From: a virus
Strand: one strand, 5' to 3'
IMG/VR virus record: IMGVR_UViG_3300021961_000563
Span: 1-25,914 of that record
DNA: 25,914 nt
Position numbers and translations under genes: made by a program. Shown one piece after another: positions 15,278-20,973 of the stretch. The notes under the pieces are model-generated. The model searched no databases, had not been told where the DNA came from, and saw nothing but the letters and a program-made list of their open reading frames with translations. Position 1 is the stretch's first letter. Each line of letters opens with the position of its first letter.

Positions 15278-16165
15278 TTACTCGTCTTCGTCAGCTATCT
15301 TTTGAAAGTATGATAACATTCCGTCGTCATCATCTCCAGAAGCAGTTACTGCAGCTTTAGGTCTAGGACGATCTTCTTCAGCTAGATCCGAAGCAGATGG
15401 CATTGGCTCACCGTCGCCCAAAACATCAGACAACTTCTTAGATAATTGATCAAAAGACTTGAAGTATTTGTCTCTATCCAAAAACTCAGCAAGTTTATAT
15501 TGCTGACCAACAACCTCTAGCAGTTTCTGTTCTTCACCACTATAAAGTGCTGAAGGCTCGTTAAACTGAGATTGATCGTAGTTTGCATATCCATCAACCT
15601 TACGCATACGCAACTTAAAGTCAGCTCCTTCCCATAGATCAAAAACATTAACTGGCTTCTCATCCTCAAAGGTTGGACGAGCTTTATCCATAATCTTATC
15701 AAAGATCTTTTTACCAAACTGGAACAAGAATACCTTGCCCTCGTTTTCTGGATGTTTAGGATCGTTAACGATAAGAATATTAGCAATATAAGAAAGTCTA
15801 CGTTTCTGCTTTCTTGCCAATTCTTTGTTAGCTTCTGAACCAGAGTTCCACAGACGGCTGTTGAGTTCGCCCACAGGATCTTTCTCACCAAAAGTGGTCA
15901 ATGAGTTCTCAATATACCAGCGTCCAGTTGGACCTTGGAAAGAGTGTTTAAAAACTCTAACCCATGGTAACTCATCACCCTCAACCCTTGGAAGAAATCG
16001 AATGGTGGCGGTAGCATTACCTGCTTTATCTTGTTCTAGTTTCCAGAACCGCTCGTCTGCATAAGACTTTGATTCTGTAGTGGTGGGGGTTGCGATCTTA
16101 TCAAAAGCTTTGGCAATTTCACCAAAGTCTTTATTACGCATATTTCGTAAAGTATTAATATCCAT
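15278..16165 (-). CDS. 32: Single-stranded DNA-binding protein gp32
   Basis: 295 residues, against 301 in T4. The OB-fold core is recognised from FWKLEQDKAGNATATIRFLP, WVRVFKHSFQGPTGRWYIEN, SRLWNSGSEANKELARKQKR, RLSYIANILIVNDPKHPENE and GKVFLFQFGKKIFDKI. The C-terminus is strongly acidic (GDDDDG... ADEDE), the usual tail for contacts with replication partners. The positions that hold zinc-binding cysteines in zinc-type relatives are here S88, D96 and G99 (IENSLTTFGEKDPVGEL), and the protein has no cysteine at all, so it should not bind zinc as T4 gp32 does. gp32 coats single-stranded DNA in replication and repair. A good Shine-Dalgarno (CGGAGACAAAT) precedes the ATG, and the gene is last in its operon, with 59 and 33 upstream as in T4. 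Confidence 0.95.
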   Translation of the reverse strand: MDINTLRNMRNKDFGEIAKAFDKIATPTTTESKSYADERFWKLEQDKAGNATATIRFLPRVEGDELPWVRVFKHSFQGPTGRWYIENSLTTFGEKDPVGELNSRLWNSGSEANKELARKQKRRLSYIANILIVNDPKHPENEGKVFLFQFGKKIFDKIMDKARPTFEDEKPVNVFDLWEGADFKLRMRKVDGYANYDQSQFNEPSALYSGEEQKLLEVVGQQYKLAEFLDRDKYFKSFDQLSKKLSDVLGDGEPMPSASDLAEEDRPRPKAAVTASGDDDDGMLSYFQKIADEDE

Positions 16166-16191
16166 ATTTGTCTCCGTATAAAAGTGTATTA

Positions 16192-16374
16192 TTAATTGTC
16201 GTATTGTTTAGTATATTCTTCTTCATAATTAAAGTCAATGTTGTCTTCATTATAATCCTCATCAACATATTTATTTATGATTTTCATGCTCTTTTTACCT
16301 TTACGATTTTCTGAGAATTTATTGTCCCAGTCGTCGTACCGATTAAAAGTCTCTCTCTTAAAAGTACGTCCCAT
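16192..16374 (-). CDS. Small charged hypothetical protein between gp59 and gp32
   Basis: 60 residues, highly charged: basic first half (MGRTFKRETFNRYDDWDNKF, RKGKKSMK) and acidic Tyr/Asn-rich second half (VDEDYNEDNIDFNYEEEYTK). It starts 2 nt after the gp59 stop with no clear Shine-Dalgarno, suggesting translational coupling. Small proteins with the same MGRTF- start next to gp59/gp32 exist in marine T4-like phages as I recall; no function is known to me. Probably real given the tight packing. Confidence 0.65.
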   Translation of the reverse strand: MGRTFKRETFNRYDDWDNKFSENRKGKKSMKIINKYVDEDYNEDNIDFNYEEEYTKQYDN

Positions 16375-16376
16375 GG

Positions 16377-16997
16377 CTAAAGTACATCTAACTCCTTTTT
16401 AAAATTTAAAAACAACGGTTCAATACGAGCTTTGTCATATTTTACGAACCGCTTACACTTCTCGATTCTTCTGCGTTCACCGTCCCATAACAAAGCCAAA
16501 GAATCGTTTAGTTTCCATTCGGTGAGGTAATTATCAAAATCATCTAAAATCCTCATTGTTTCCAGCGTTATATGCTTTCCAATGTAAAGTTTTAGTAACT
16601 CAGGATAATCGCCACCAACAAATGAATACAATCTGTTTTTATCCAGTCTTTCCTTTTCGCAGTGATCCAATATCTTCATTGTATCTTCACGGAAAATATA
16701 TGCAATACTTTCTCTACGTTTAACCCAAGTTACATAATTCTTTTGAGCTTCTTCTTGCTCCCAAATCATTCCTGGATTTCCGTAGGCAAAGTTTGCCACA
16801 TAATATTGAATCAGCTTTTTATCTTCTGATATTTTATGTGCTATGTTTTCGAAATGGAAGCGATCAGATCTACGCTTAAATGCATCAACAGATCCCTTGA
16901 CCTTGCCTCCAGTATCGAAAACATTATACTTGTCCGTTGTGAAGTGTAGTTTCACTGCCATATAATATTTGTAAGCTTTAAAACCGTTCACTGTCAT
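16377..16997 (-). CDS. 59: DNA helicase loader gp59
   Basis: 206 residues, against 217 in T4. The start MTVNGFKAYKYYMAVKLHFT, followed by YNVFDTGGKVKGSVDAFKRR SDR and later YSFVGGDYPELLKLYIGKH ITLETM, matches gp59 of T4-like phages. It places the gp41 helicase on gp32-coated DNA at forks and recombination intermediates. The protein is basic and mostly helical, as expected. It lies between gp33 and gp32, as in T4 (33-59-32). GGAT is the only Shine-Dalgarno-like sequence, 2 nt before the ATG. Confidence 0.9.
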   Translation of the reverse strand: MTVNGFKAYKYYMAVKLHFTTDKYNVFDTGGKVKGSVDAFKRRSDRFHFENIAHKISEDKKLIQYYVANFAYGNPGMIWEQEEAQKNYVTWVKRRESIAYIFREDTMKILDHCEKERLDKNRLYSFVGGDYPELLKLYIGKHITLETMRILDDFDNYLTEWKLNDSLALLWDGERRRIEKCKRFVKYDKARIEPLFLNFKKELDVL

Positions 16998-17002
16998 ATC
17001 CG

Positions 17003-17218
17003 TTAGACGTCAAGTTTTCCTTGTTTAGGAAGATAATTTAATTCTCTGAATTCTAACTCCAACTTATCTTTTAAATTAGAATTGATAAAGTTAGTTACAT
17101 CAGATGGTTCAAGATAGTTTTCCTTACAGTATTCTAATATAGCATCCATGTAAGGAACTTTTTTATCTCTAACAATCTGTTCAATGTAGAGCGAGAACTC
17201 ATTTGCATTGTTGAACAT
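17003..17218 (-). CDS. 33: Late transcription co-activator gp33
   Basis: 71 residues, shorter than T4 gp33 (112). The core SLYIEQIVRDKKVPYMDAIL EYCKENYLEPSDVTNFINSN LKDKLELEF (residues 9-57) has the helical pattern with the YMDAIL motif seen in gp33 of marine T4-like phages. gp33 links RNA polymerase to the gp45 sliding clamp and, with sigma factor gp55, activates late promoters of the TATAAATA kind that occur in this window. The start overlaps the peroxiredoxin stop by 1 nt (TAATG) and is followed by gp59. Confidence 0.82.
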   Translation of the reverse strand: MFNNANEFSLYIEQIVRDKKVPYMDAILEYCKENYLEPSDVTNFINSNLKDKLELEFRELNYLPKQGKLDV

Positions 17219-17751
17219 TATAATCCACTTATTCTTGAGATTTGATTGAAAATGTTTTCAGGAGAAGTTTCACCGTAAGGATCCAAACCACAGTTATCTT
17301 CTCTGTCTGGTTCAACAAACCATTTAACAATTTCTTTATTGTCTACAAGAACAGCGTAACGCCAAGACCTCATACCAAATCCCAAGTTATCCTTACAAAC
17401 TAACATACCCATAAGTCTAGTAAACTCACCAGAACCATCTGGAATTACCTTTACGTTTTGTAAGTTTTGAGATTTCGCCCAAGCATTCATAACAAACGAA
17501 TCGTTGACTGACATGCAGTATATGTCGTCTATTCCTTGTCCTCTAAATGCCTCATACATCTTTTCAAAATTAGGTAATTGAAAAGTTGAGCAAGTTGGAG
17601 TAAAAGCTCCTGGAAGCGAAAACAAAATAACTTTTTTATTGGTAAAGTAATCATCGGTGGTCATATCCTGCCAACGATAAGGATTATCTCCGCCAATACT
17701 TTCATCACGAACTCTTGTTTTAAAAGTTACGTTTGGAACACGATTAAGCAT
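17218..17751 (-). CDS. Peroxiredoxin (Prx5/PrxII type)
   Basis: 177 residues from ATG 17751. A TTG 12 nt upstream also opens the frame, but GGGAG lies between it and the ATG at Shine-Dalgarno distance, so ATG is chosen. The active-site motif LPGAFTPTCST gives P47, T51 and peroxidatic C54 in the P-x3-T-x2-C pattern; RSWRY (about 128-132) carries the conserved arginine. Other cysteines at 79, 119 and 154 could act as resolving residue. The length and G-A-F-T-P-T-C form fit the Prx5/PrxII group that reduces hydrogen and organic peroxides with thioredoxin or glutaredoxin. It is a metabolic gene placed directly before gp33 with a 1-nt overlap, so it is expressed with the replication and late-transcription genes. 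It could protect the cell from oxidative damage during infection. Confidence 0.93.
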   Translation of the reverse strand: MLNRVPNVTFKTRVRDESIGGDNPYRWQDMTTDDYFTNKKVILFSLPGAFTPTCSTFQLPNFEKMYEAFRGQGIDDIYCMSVNDSFVMNAWAKSQNLQNVKVIPDGSGEFTRLMGMLVCKDNLGFGMRSWRYAVLVDNKEIVKWFVEPDREDNCGLDPYGETSPENIFNQISRISGL

Positions 17752-17763
17752 TATATCTCCCAA

Positions 17764-18036
17764 TTATTTTTTATTAATATAGTATTCAGCTGTGTTTAAA
17801 CTCTTTGTGACTTTAGTATATTCATCATATTTCTTATGGTACAAGTTCCATATTGGAGTGTCTAACTCATCATAAGACATCTTCCGCTCAAACATAGTTA
17901 GATATTTTGACATAAACTTATCCAGTTCCATCTTGTAACTAACAAGTTGATTGCGTAGTTCTTTGAGTTCAGATTTCGTACCATAGTTGTACGCTGAAGC
18001 AATTTTTTTATCGATACCTGTCAAGTCCATATTCAT
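17764..18036 (-). CDS. Hypothetical helical protein upstream of peroxiredoxin
   Basis: 90 residues from ATG 18036. A TTG four codons earlier is part of its own Shine-Dalgarno (TTGGAG, 6 nt before ATG), so the ATG is preferred. The sequence is mostly helical with a likely coiled coil (SELKELRNQLVSYKMELDKF), a middle with SYDELDTPIWNLYHKKYDEY and a short end YYINKK. Soluble, with no membrane segment. I do not recognise a function. It ends 12 nt before the peroxiredoxin start and belongs to the same operon. Confidence 0.75.
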   Translation of the reverse strand: MNMDLTGIDKKIASAYNYGTKSELKELRNQLVSYKMELDKFMSKYLTMFERKMSYDELDTPIWNLYHKKYDEYTKVTKSLNTAEYYINKK

Positions 18037-18068
18037 AGTATACTCCAAGAGTGAATTAAAATAAAGTA

Positions 18069-18449
18069 TTAACGACGCATTTTTGCAATATCTTTAGCTT
18101 CGGTATCGTTAAAAATGGGAACAGCATTAGACTTATGCAAAGTTCCTATTCCTAAGATATTGGTTCCTGTGTAGGTTTTGTTTTCAGACTTAGTTGCAAC
18201 ACCCATGCCTGCAGTTCCACAGCTAGGATAGTGCTTTGCTGATTTTCTGCCGACAGGTGGTGTTAGTTTGTAACTTGTAAGTGGTACAAAGCTTGGAGTC
18301 TTTTTTGAATCTGCTCCGTGGCGTTTCTTTAGCTCTTCCCAATTTCTAAGGTTCTGTTCGTATTTTTGTTTAGCTTCTGCTGTACGAAACTTAGGCTTCC
18401 TCGGCTTTCTGTTCCGTGTCGTTGTAAACCACGCTGGCATCATTCCCAT
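18069..18449 (-). CDS. Conserved hypothetical basic protein of marine T4-like phages
   Basis: About 126 residues. Several in-frame ATGs are clustered at 18452, 18449, 18443 and 18440; AGAGG 5 nt upstream favours 18449, while relatives I recall begin at MPAWFTTTRNRKPRKPKF (18440). An upstream extension to 18524 lacks a ribosome site and lies inside the previous gene. The protein is basic at the start, with a Tyr/Pro-rich middle (SFVPLTSYKLTPPVGRKSAK HYPS) and a well-marked end (TGTNILGIGTLHKSNAVPIF, then KDIAKMRR). No function known. It overlaps the end of the upstream gene by about 50-60 nt in another frame. Confidence 0.72.
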   Translation of the reverse strand: MGMMPAWFTTTRNRKPRKPKFRTAEAKQKYEQNLRNWEELKKRHGADSKKTPSFVPLTSYKLTPPVGRKSAKHYPSCGTAGMGVATKSENKTYTGTNILGIGTLHKSNAVPIFNDTEAKDIAKMRR

Positions 18450-18642
18450 CATCACCTCTACATATAGTCGTAAAAGAAGGATATTCTGCTTCGTCAAAAA
18501 TAATATCGAAGTAGTTTTTCGCATCTATTACTGCATTATCACCCCAAAACTCTCTAGAAAGCCATTTCTGTTCTTCCTTACGCTTGTAAGAAACAGAAAC
18601 GCCATACTGAAGAGTTCCGCCGTTGCGCCAATCGTTAGACAT
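18391..18642 (-). CDS. Hypothetical small acidic protein
   Basis: 83 residues from ATG 18642. An ATG at 18654 reads through the Shine-Dalgarno (GGAG, 6 nt before 18642), so the second ATG is chosen. The sequence (SNDWRNGGTLQYGVSVSYKR, EFWGDNAVIDAKNYFDIIF, then an acidic tail) is not recognised. Transcription probably starts at the promoter at 18657-18685, leaving a leader of only about 10 nt. The last 50-60 nt also encode the start of the next gene. Confidence 0.65.
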   Translation of the reverse strand: MSNDWRNGGTLQYGVSVSYKRKEEQKWLSREFWGDNAVIDAKNYFDIIFDEAEYPSFTTICRGDDGNDASVVYNDTEQKAEEA

Positions 18643-18656
18643 AAGCAACTCCATAT

Positions 18657-18686
18657 ATTATACCACTTTGCCGAATTAAAGTAAAG
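18657..18686 (-). promoter_or_regulatory. Host-like (sigma-70 type) promoter, copy A
   Basis: On the minus strand, TTTACT (18680-18685) and TATAAT (18657-18662) are 17 nt apart, within CTTTACTTTAATT...GTATAAT. It lies in the 50-nt gap after the ClpP gene. A near-identical promoter with the same spacing is at 20777-20806. Likely used early or mid infection. Confidence 0.6.
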
Positions 18687-18704
18687 GGGTATAAGTCCTT
18701 GATT

Positions 18705-19265
18705 TTATGTGAGATCTTTAACATAGTCGCAGATACCCAGCTTTTTAGCTTCCAAAGCGGAAAGCCACGTGTCCTGTGGAGGCAATAATACCTCTCTAAT
18801 CTTCTTATCTGGCAATCCAGTGCACTTTCTGTAATGGTTTATCATTCTTTTGGTTGTTAAATCATATTCTTTAATCTGAGCAAATAACTCGTGTTCTTTA
18901 CCAAAGGCTCCCCAGCTATATTGATGAGAAAGAATACTGGTGTTGGGAGTTAGTATTCTCATTTTCTTATCACCTGCAATAAAAATTAAAAGTCCAGCAG
19001 AAGCAATTTGTCCTATACCAAAAGTTCTAATTGGTATTGCTGATCCTCTCATCACATCTATCACTGCAAACGCAGCATTCAAATCTCCTCCAGGAGAGCA
19101 AATAATAAGGTTTAATAATTCTGGTCTTTCTTCTGAAAAATTTGATTCAAATATCCAATCTATTGTTGATTTAGCAGAAGTATAATTAATTTCGTCCATC
19201 AGCAAGTAGAACGAATGAGCCATCTTTTGCCCTTCGGTTACTTGAAAGTTTAGTTTTTGTGCCAT
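18705..19265 (-). CDS. clpP: ClpP-like serine protease
   Basis: 186 residues from ATG 19265, chosen because AAGGATAAAAATA precedes it; an upstream in-frame start at 19298 has no ribosome site. Catalytic triad: S89 in GIGQIASAGLL, H114 in SILSHQYS, and D165 in PPQDTWLSALEA, with the Ser-His spacing of 25 equal to that of E. coli ClpP (S97, H122). CSPGG (56-60) and G-D-L near it form the oxyanion region. ClpP forms double heptamer rings that degrade proteins fed by Clp ATPases. The phage has no ATPase here, so it would need the host ClpX/ClpA/ClpC or act in assembly, perhaps for protein turnover. The first 80 nt overlap the end of the wall hydrolase gene in another frame. Confidence 0.92.
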   Translation of the reverse strand: MAQKLNFQVTEGQKMAHSFYLLMDEINYTSAKSTIDWIFESNFSEERPELLNLIICSPGGDLNAAFAVIDVMRGSAIPIRTFGIGQIASAGLLIFIAGDKKMRILTPNTSILSHQYSWGAFGKEHELFAQIKEYDLTTKRMINHYRKCTGLPDKKIREVLLPPQDTWLSALEAKKLGICDYVKDLT

Positions 19266-19839
19266 TATTTTTATCCTTATAAAATATGTGTTGCCCAATC
19301 TTCACTGTTTTAACTTTCATTTTTCTCCAACTGGGTGCAACGTAATCAGCATGGTACCAAAGTGCTCCACCAGTTATATCATAATTCAATTCTGAATTTA
19401 GAGCAATTTGTTTTGCCATCTTATAAATCGATTCATAAGCTTTCCTGTCATAAACTACATCTGGCTTACCATCACACCACCAAGAAAACTGACACTTGTG
19501 TTTAATCGGTACTATCTTGCCTGTGTTTTCTGTATGCCACTTAGAGACAATTCCTTGTTTTACTACACCGCAAATACTGTCAGGAAATCTAGGACTCTTA
19601 ACTCTATTTAAGGTCACCAGAGCAACAGCTTTTTGTCCGATGTATGGTTCACCAACAGCTTCAAAATACATATTATCAGCCAGACATTGTATTTCTTTTT
19701 TAACTCTGGGTAAGATTAAACTTGATTGAAATTCTTTTACCTCGATTTGAGGCGATGAAATATTCTTAGGATATGCTGTATAAGCAATAAGAAATACAGC
19801 AGTAAGCAAAGTAAATGAAAGAAATATTTCGTTCTTCAT
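19186..19839 (-). CDS. Cell wall hydrolase, SleB family, with N-terminal membrane anchor (probable endolysin)
   Basis: 217 residues. Residues 5-23 (IFLSFTLLTAVFLIAYTAY) form a hydrophobic segment after a single Lys, either a signal sequence or a signal anchor. The catalytic domain (about 50-195) is of the SleB/CwlJ type: CLADNMYFEAVGEP with the likely catalytic E60, VALVTLNRVKSPRFPDSIC, CQFSWWCDGKPD, and GALWYHADYVAPSW. This fold cleaves peptidoglycan glycan strands. With the anchor it could be a signal-arrest-release type endolysin, exported without a holin; no holin is seen nearby. A perfect Shine-Dalgarno (TAAGGAGGT) precedes the ATG and contains the stop codon of the upstream gene. The C-terminal 80 nt overlap clpP. 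Confidence 0.9.
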   Translation of the reverse strand: MKNEIFLSFTLLTAVFLIAYTAYPKNISSPQIEVKEFQSSLILPRVKKEIQCLADNMYFEAVGEPYIGQKAVALVTLNRVKSPRFPDSICGVVKQGIVSKWHTENTGKIVPIKHKCQFSWWCDGKPDVVYDRKAYESIYKMAKQIALNSELNYDITGGALWYHADYVAPSWRKMKVKTVKIGQHIFYKDKNNGTKTKLSSNRRAKDGSFVLLADGRN

Positions 19840-19850
19840 GTTATACCTCC

Positions 19851-20456
19851 TTAGGGATCCAGTTGCGCTTTTCTGTCAACATACAGAACTTCTTTAACAA
19901 CTGTGCCGTCCTCTTCTATTTTGTCAATAAAATTAAACGTAACACCTTTACCCTCTTCTTGGGAAAGACGTTTCCAAGATTTGCGCCATTCGCCCACAAA
20001 TTTTGGATTATAATTCGGTTTACCTTTTTCTACAAAATTATCTGTATAACTACCAATGTCCACATCAAAATAAGAATCACAACCGTAAATATCTAATTCT
20101 GTAAATCCTAAACGAATCATAGCATATGCTGCCCAATGACCAGAACTATAATAATTTCTTAATACATTTACTGTCCCCAAAACTTTTATAGTATTTTGTT
20201 CTAGAGAAAAAAATCTTCTGTGTTCTTTTATAGTTTCTGAGCTGGCTCTGTTTAGAACCACTTTATTAGTCAGCATCTTTACGTTGTCAGTTGCCCATAC
20301 TCTAATTACATCTCTATCAATTATAGACGTTGCGTCTACTGGCACTGGAGGAAAGTTACATCCCATAGTATAGAGACCATTTGGCTTATAGTGTTTCCAC
20401 CGTGGTCCATTACACAGGACATTACCCCTGCCCCTGTTTTTTGGAAGTTGATCCAT
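19851..20456 (-). CDS. Hypothetical protein with features of a GT42/DUF115-like fold
   Basis: 201 residues. The start region RGNVLCNGPRW and the later SSGHWAAYAMIRLGFTELD IYGCDSYFD are reminiscent of sialyltransferase-type (GT42) and DUF115 proteins, which have a G-N-G-P-S loop near the N-terminus and an S-S-G...A...LG..xIY-x-G-x-D motif. Here Ser of the first loop is Arg and the rest is not obviously catalytic, so this is a weak match. If right, the protein could modify a sugar. The ATG has no Shine-Dalgarno. It lies between a terminator hairpin (20500-20524) and the wall hydrolase, whose ribosome site overlaps its stop. The coding region itself is clear. Confidence 0.72.
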   Translation of the reverse strand: MDQLPKNRGRGNVLCNGPRWKHYKPNGLYTMGCNFPPVPVDATSIIDRDVIRVWATDNVKMLTNKVVLNRASSETIKEHRRFFSLEQNTIKVLGTVNVLRNYYSSGHWAAYAMIRLGFTELDIYGCDSYFDVDIGSYTDNFVEKGKPNYNPKFVGEWRKSWKRLSQEEGKGVTFNFIDKIEEDGTVVKEVLYVDRKAQLDP

Positions 20457-20499
20457 GTCTAAGATATTAGCCTATTGGTATCGCTTTCATAATCAAAAT

Positions 20500-20524
20500 G
20501 CCAGTTCTTTAAGGAAGAACTGGC
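20500..20524 (-). terminator. Hairpin terminator after the 28-residue peptide gene
   Basis: GCCAGTTCTT-TAAGG-AAGAACTGGC is a perfect 10-bp stem with a 5-nt loop. On the minus strand it is followed by ATTTTGATT, a weak T-tract. It lies about 40 nt downstream of the peptide stop and 45 nt before the next ATG. Confidence 0.6.
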
Positions 20525-20563
20525 AAGACCTACGTCAAATCAAAGTTTAACGTGGTTTGTGGA

Positions 20564-20650
20564 TTACCACCAACCTGTCGCATTACCTACTAGGTTTACT
20601 ACAACCATAACGACAGCAACATGTGCCGCAAGATTCCAATCCAATTTCAT
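20564..20650 (-). CDS. 28-residue membrane peptide
   Basis: ATG at 20650, stop at 20564-20566, 28 residues. A near-perfect Shine-Dalgarno (AAAGGAGATCCAC) precedes the ATG. The peptide begins MKLDWNLAAHVAVV, continues with a Val-rich hydrophobic core (residues 7-22) and ends in NATGWW, a single membrane span with aromatic residues at its end. It has its own apparent promoters (20748-20755 late box; 20777-20806 host-like) and a terminator hairpin after it, so it looks like an independently expressed gene. No family recognised; it does not look like a photosystem small subunit. Possible roles are in lysis or membrane modification, but nothing in the sequence decides this. Confidence 0.65.
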   Translation of the reverse strand: MKLDWNLAAHVAVVMVVVNLVGNATGWW

Positions 20651-20747
20651 GTGGATCTCCTTTTTAGTTGAAAAATGCAAATTGTTTCTGTTGACAAGTA
20701 CAATTTACAAAACTCCTTAAATGCTCCTTTTTATCAGAGCAGTTTAT

Positions 20748-20755
20748 TATTTAGG
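20748..20755 (-). promoter_or_regulatory. Late promoter-like box CCTAAATA upstream of the 28-residue peptide
   Basis: CCTAAATAATAAAC on the minus strand, about 98 nt before the peptide ATG. It lies just downstream of a host-like promoter, so the gene may be read at two times. The leader in between holds two further GGAG elements. Confidence 0.4.
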
Positions 20756-20776
20756 TTTTACCCCAAATTAGTATAA

Positions 20777-20806
20777 ATTATACTACTTTTTTTAATTAAA
20801 GTAAAG
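20777..20806 (-). promoter_or_regulatory. Host-like (sigma-70 type) promoter, copy C
   Basis: On the minus strand, TTTACT (20800-20805) and TATAAT (20777-20782) are 17 nt apart, within CTTTACTTTAATT...GTATAAT. The same words and spacing as at 18657-18686. The -10 region is part of a short palindrome (AGTATAA-A-TTATACT) that could bind a repressor; this is a guess. Confidence 0.6.
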
Positions 20807-20807
20807 C

Positions 20808-20963
20808 TTATCTTCCCTGCCCACGGTACTTTTTATAGCTTCTTTTTTTAGTCTTATTCATGGAACTGGTTTTAGGTCTTGGTCCACCAATAGAAGTTCT
20901 TTTGTGAACAGGCTCATGAATTTTTGCATTTACTGTAGTCTTTTTCGTTTTTGGCGCTGCCAA
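20808..20963 (-). CDS. 51-residue basic protein conserved in marine T4-like phages
   Basis: The start is TTG at 20963 behind a strong Shine-Dalgarno (AAGGAGATACTC), and the stop is at 20808-20810. The 51-residue product is full of Lys and Arg: MAAPKTKKTTVNAKIHEPVH, then KRTSIGGPRPKTSS, ending KKRSYKKYRGQGR. I recall very similar small proteins (KRTSIG.RPKTS...KKYRGQGR) throughout cyanophages. The high charge (about 18 Lys/Arg) suggests binding to nucleic acid or a virion role, but no function is established. It starts 11 nt downstream of the next gene's stop in the same direction. Confidence 0.78.
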   Translation of the reverse strand: MAAPKTKKTTVNAKIHEPVHKRTSIGGPRPKTSSMNKTKKRSYKKYRGQGR

Positions 20964-20973
20964 GAGTATCTCC

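Noticed and set aside
15517-15891. 124-residue second minus-strand frame within gp32
   Set aside because: It overlaps the confident gp32 frame completely and has no ribosome site.
18031-18067. Third copy of the CTTTAYTTTAATT...TATAMT promoter
   Set aside because: The -10-like TATACT sits directly against the start codon of the 90-residue gene, so transcription would start inside the coding region; TATACT is better explained as the spacer after the Shine-Dalgarno.
20564-20650. 28-residue peptide as a small photosystem or high-light-inducible subunit
   Set aside because: No match to the remembered forms of PsbN, PsbT, PetN or Hli; only general membrane-peptide features are shared.
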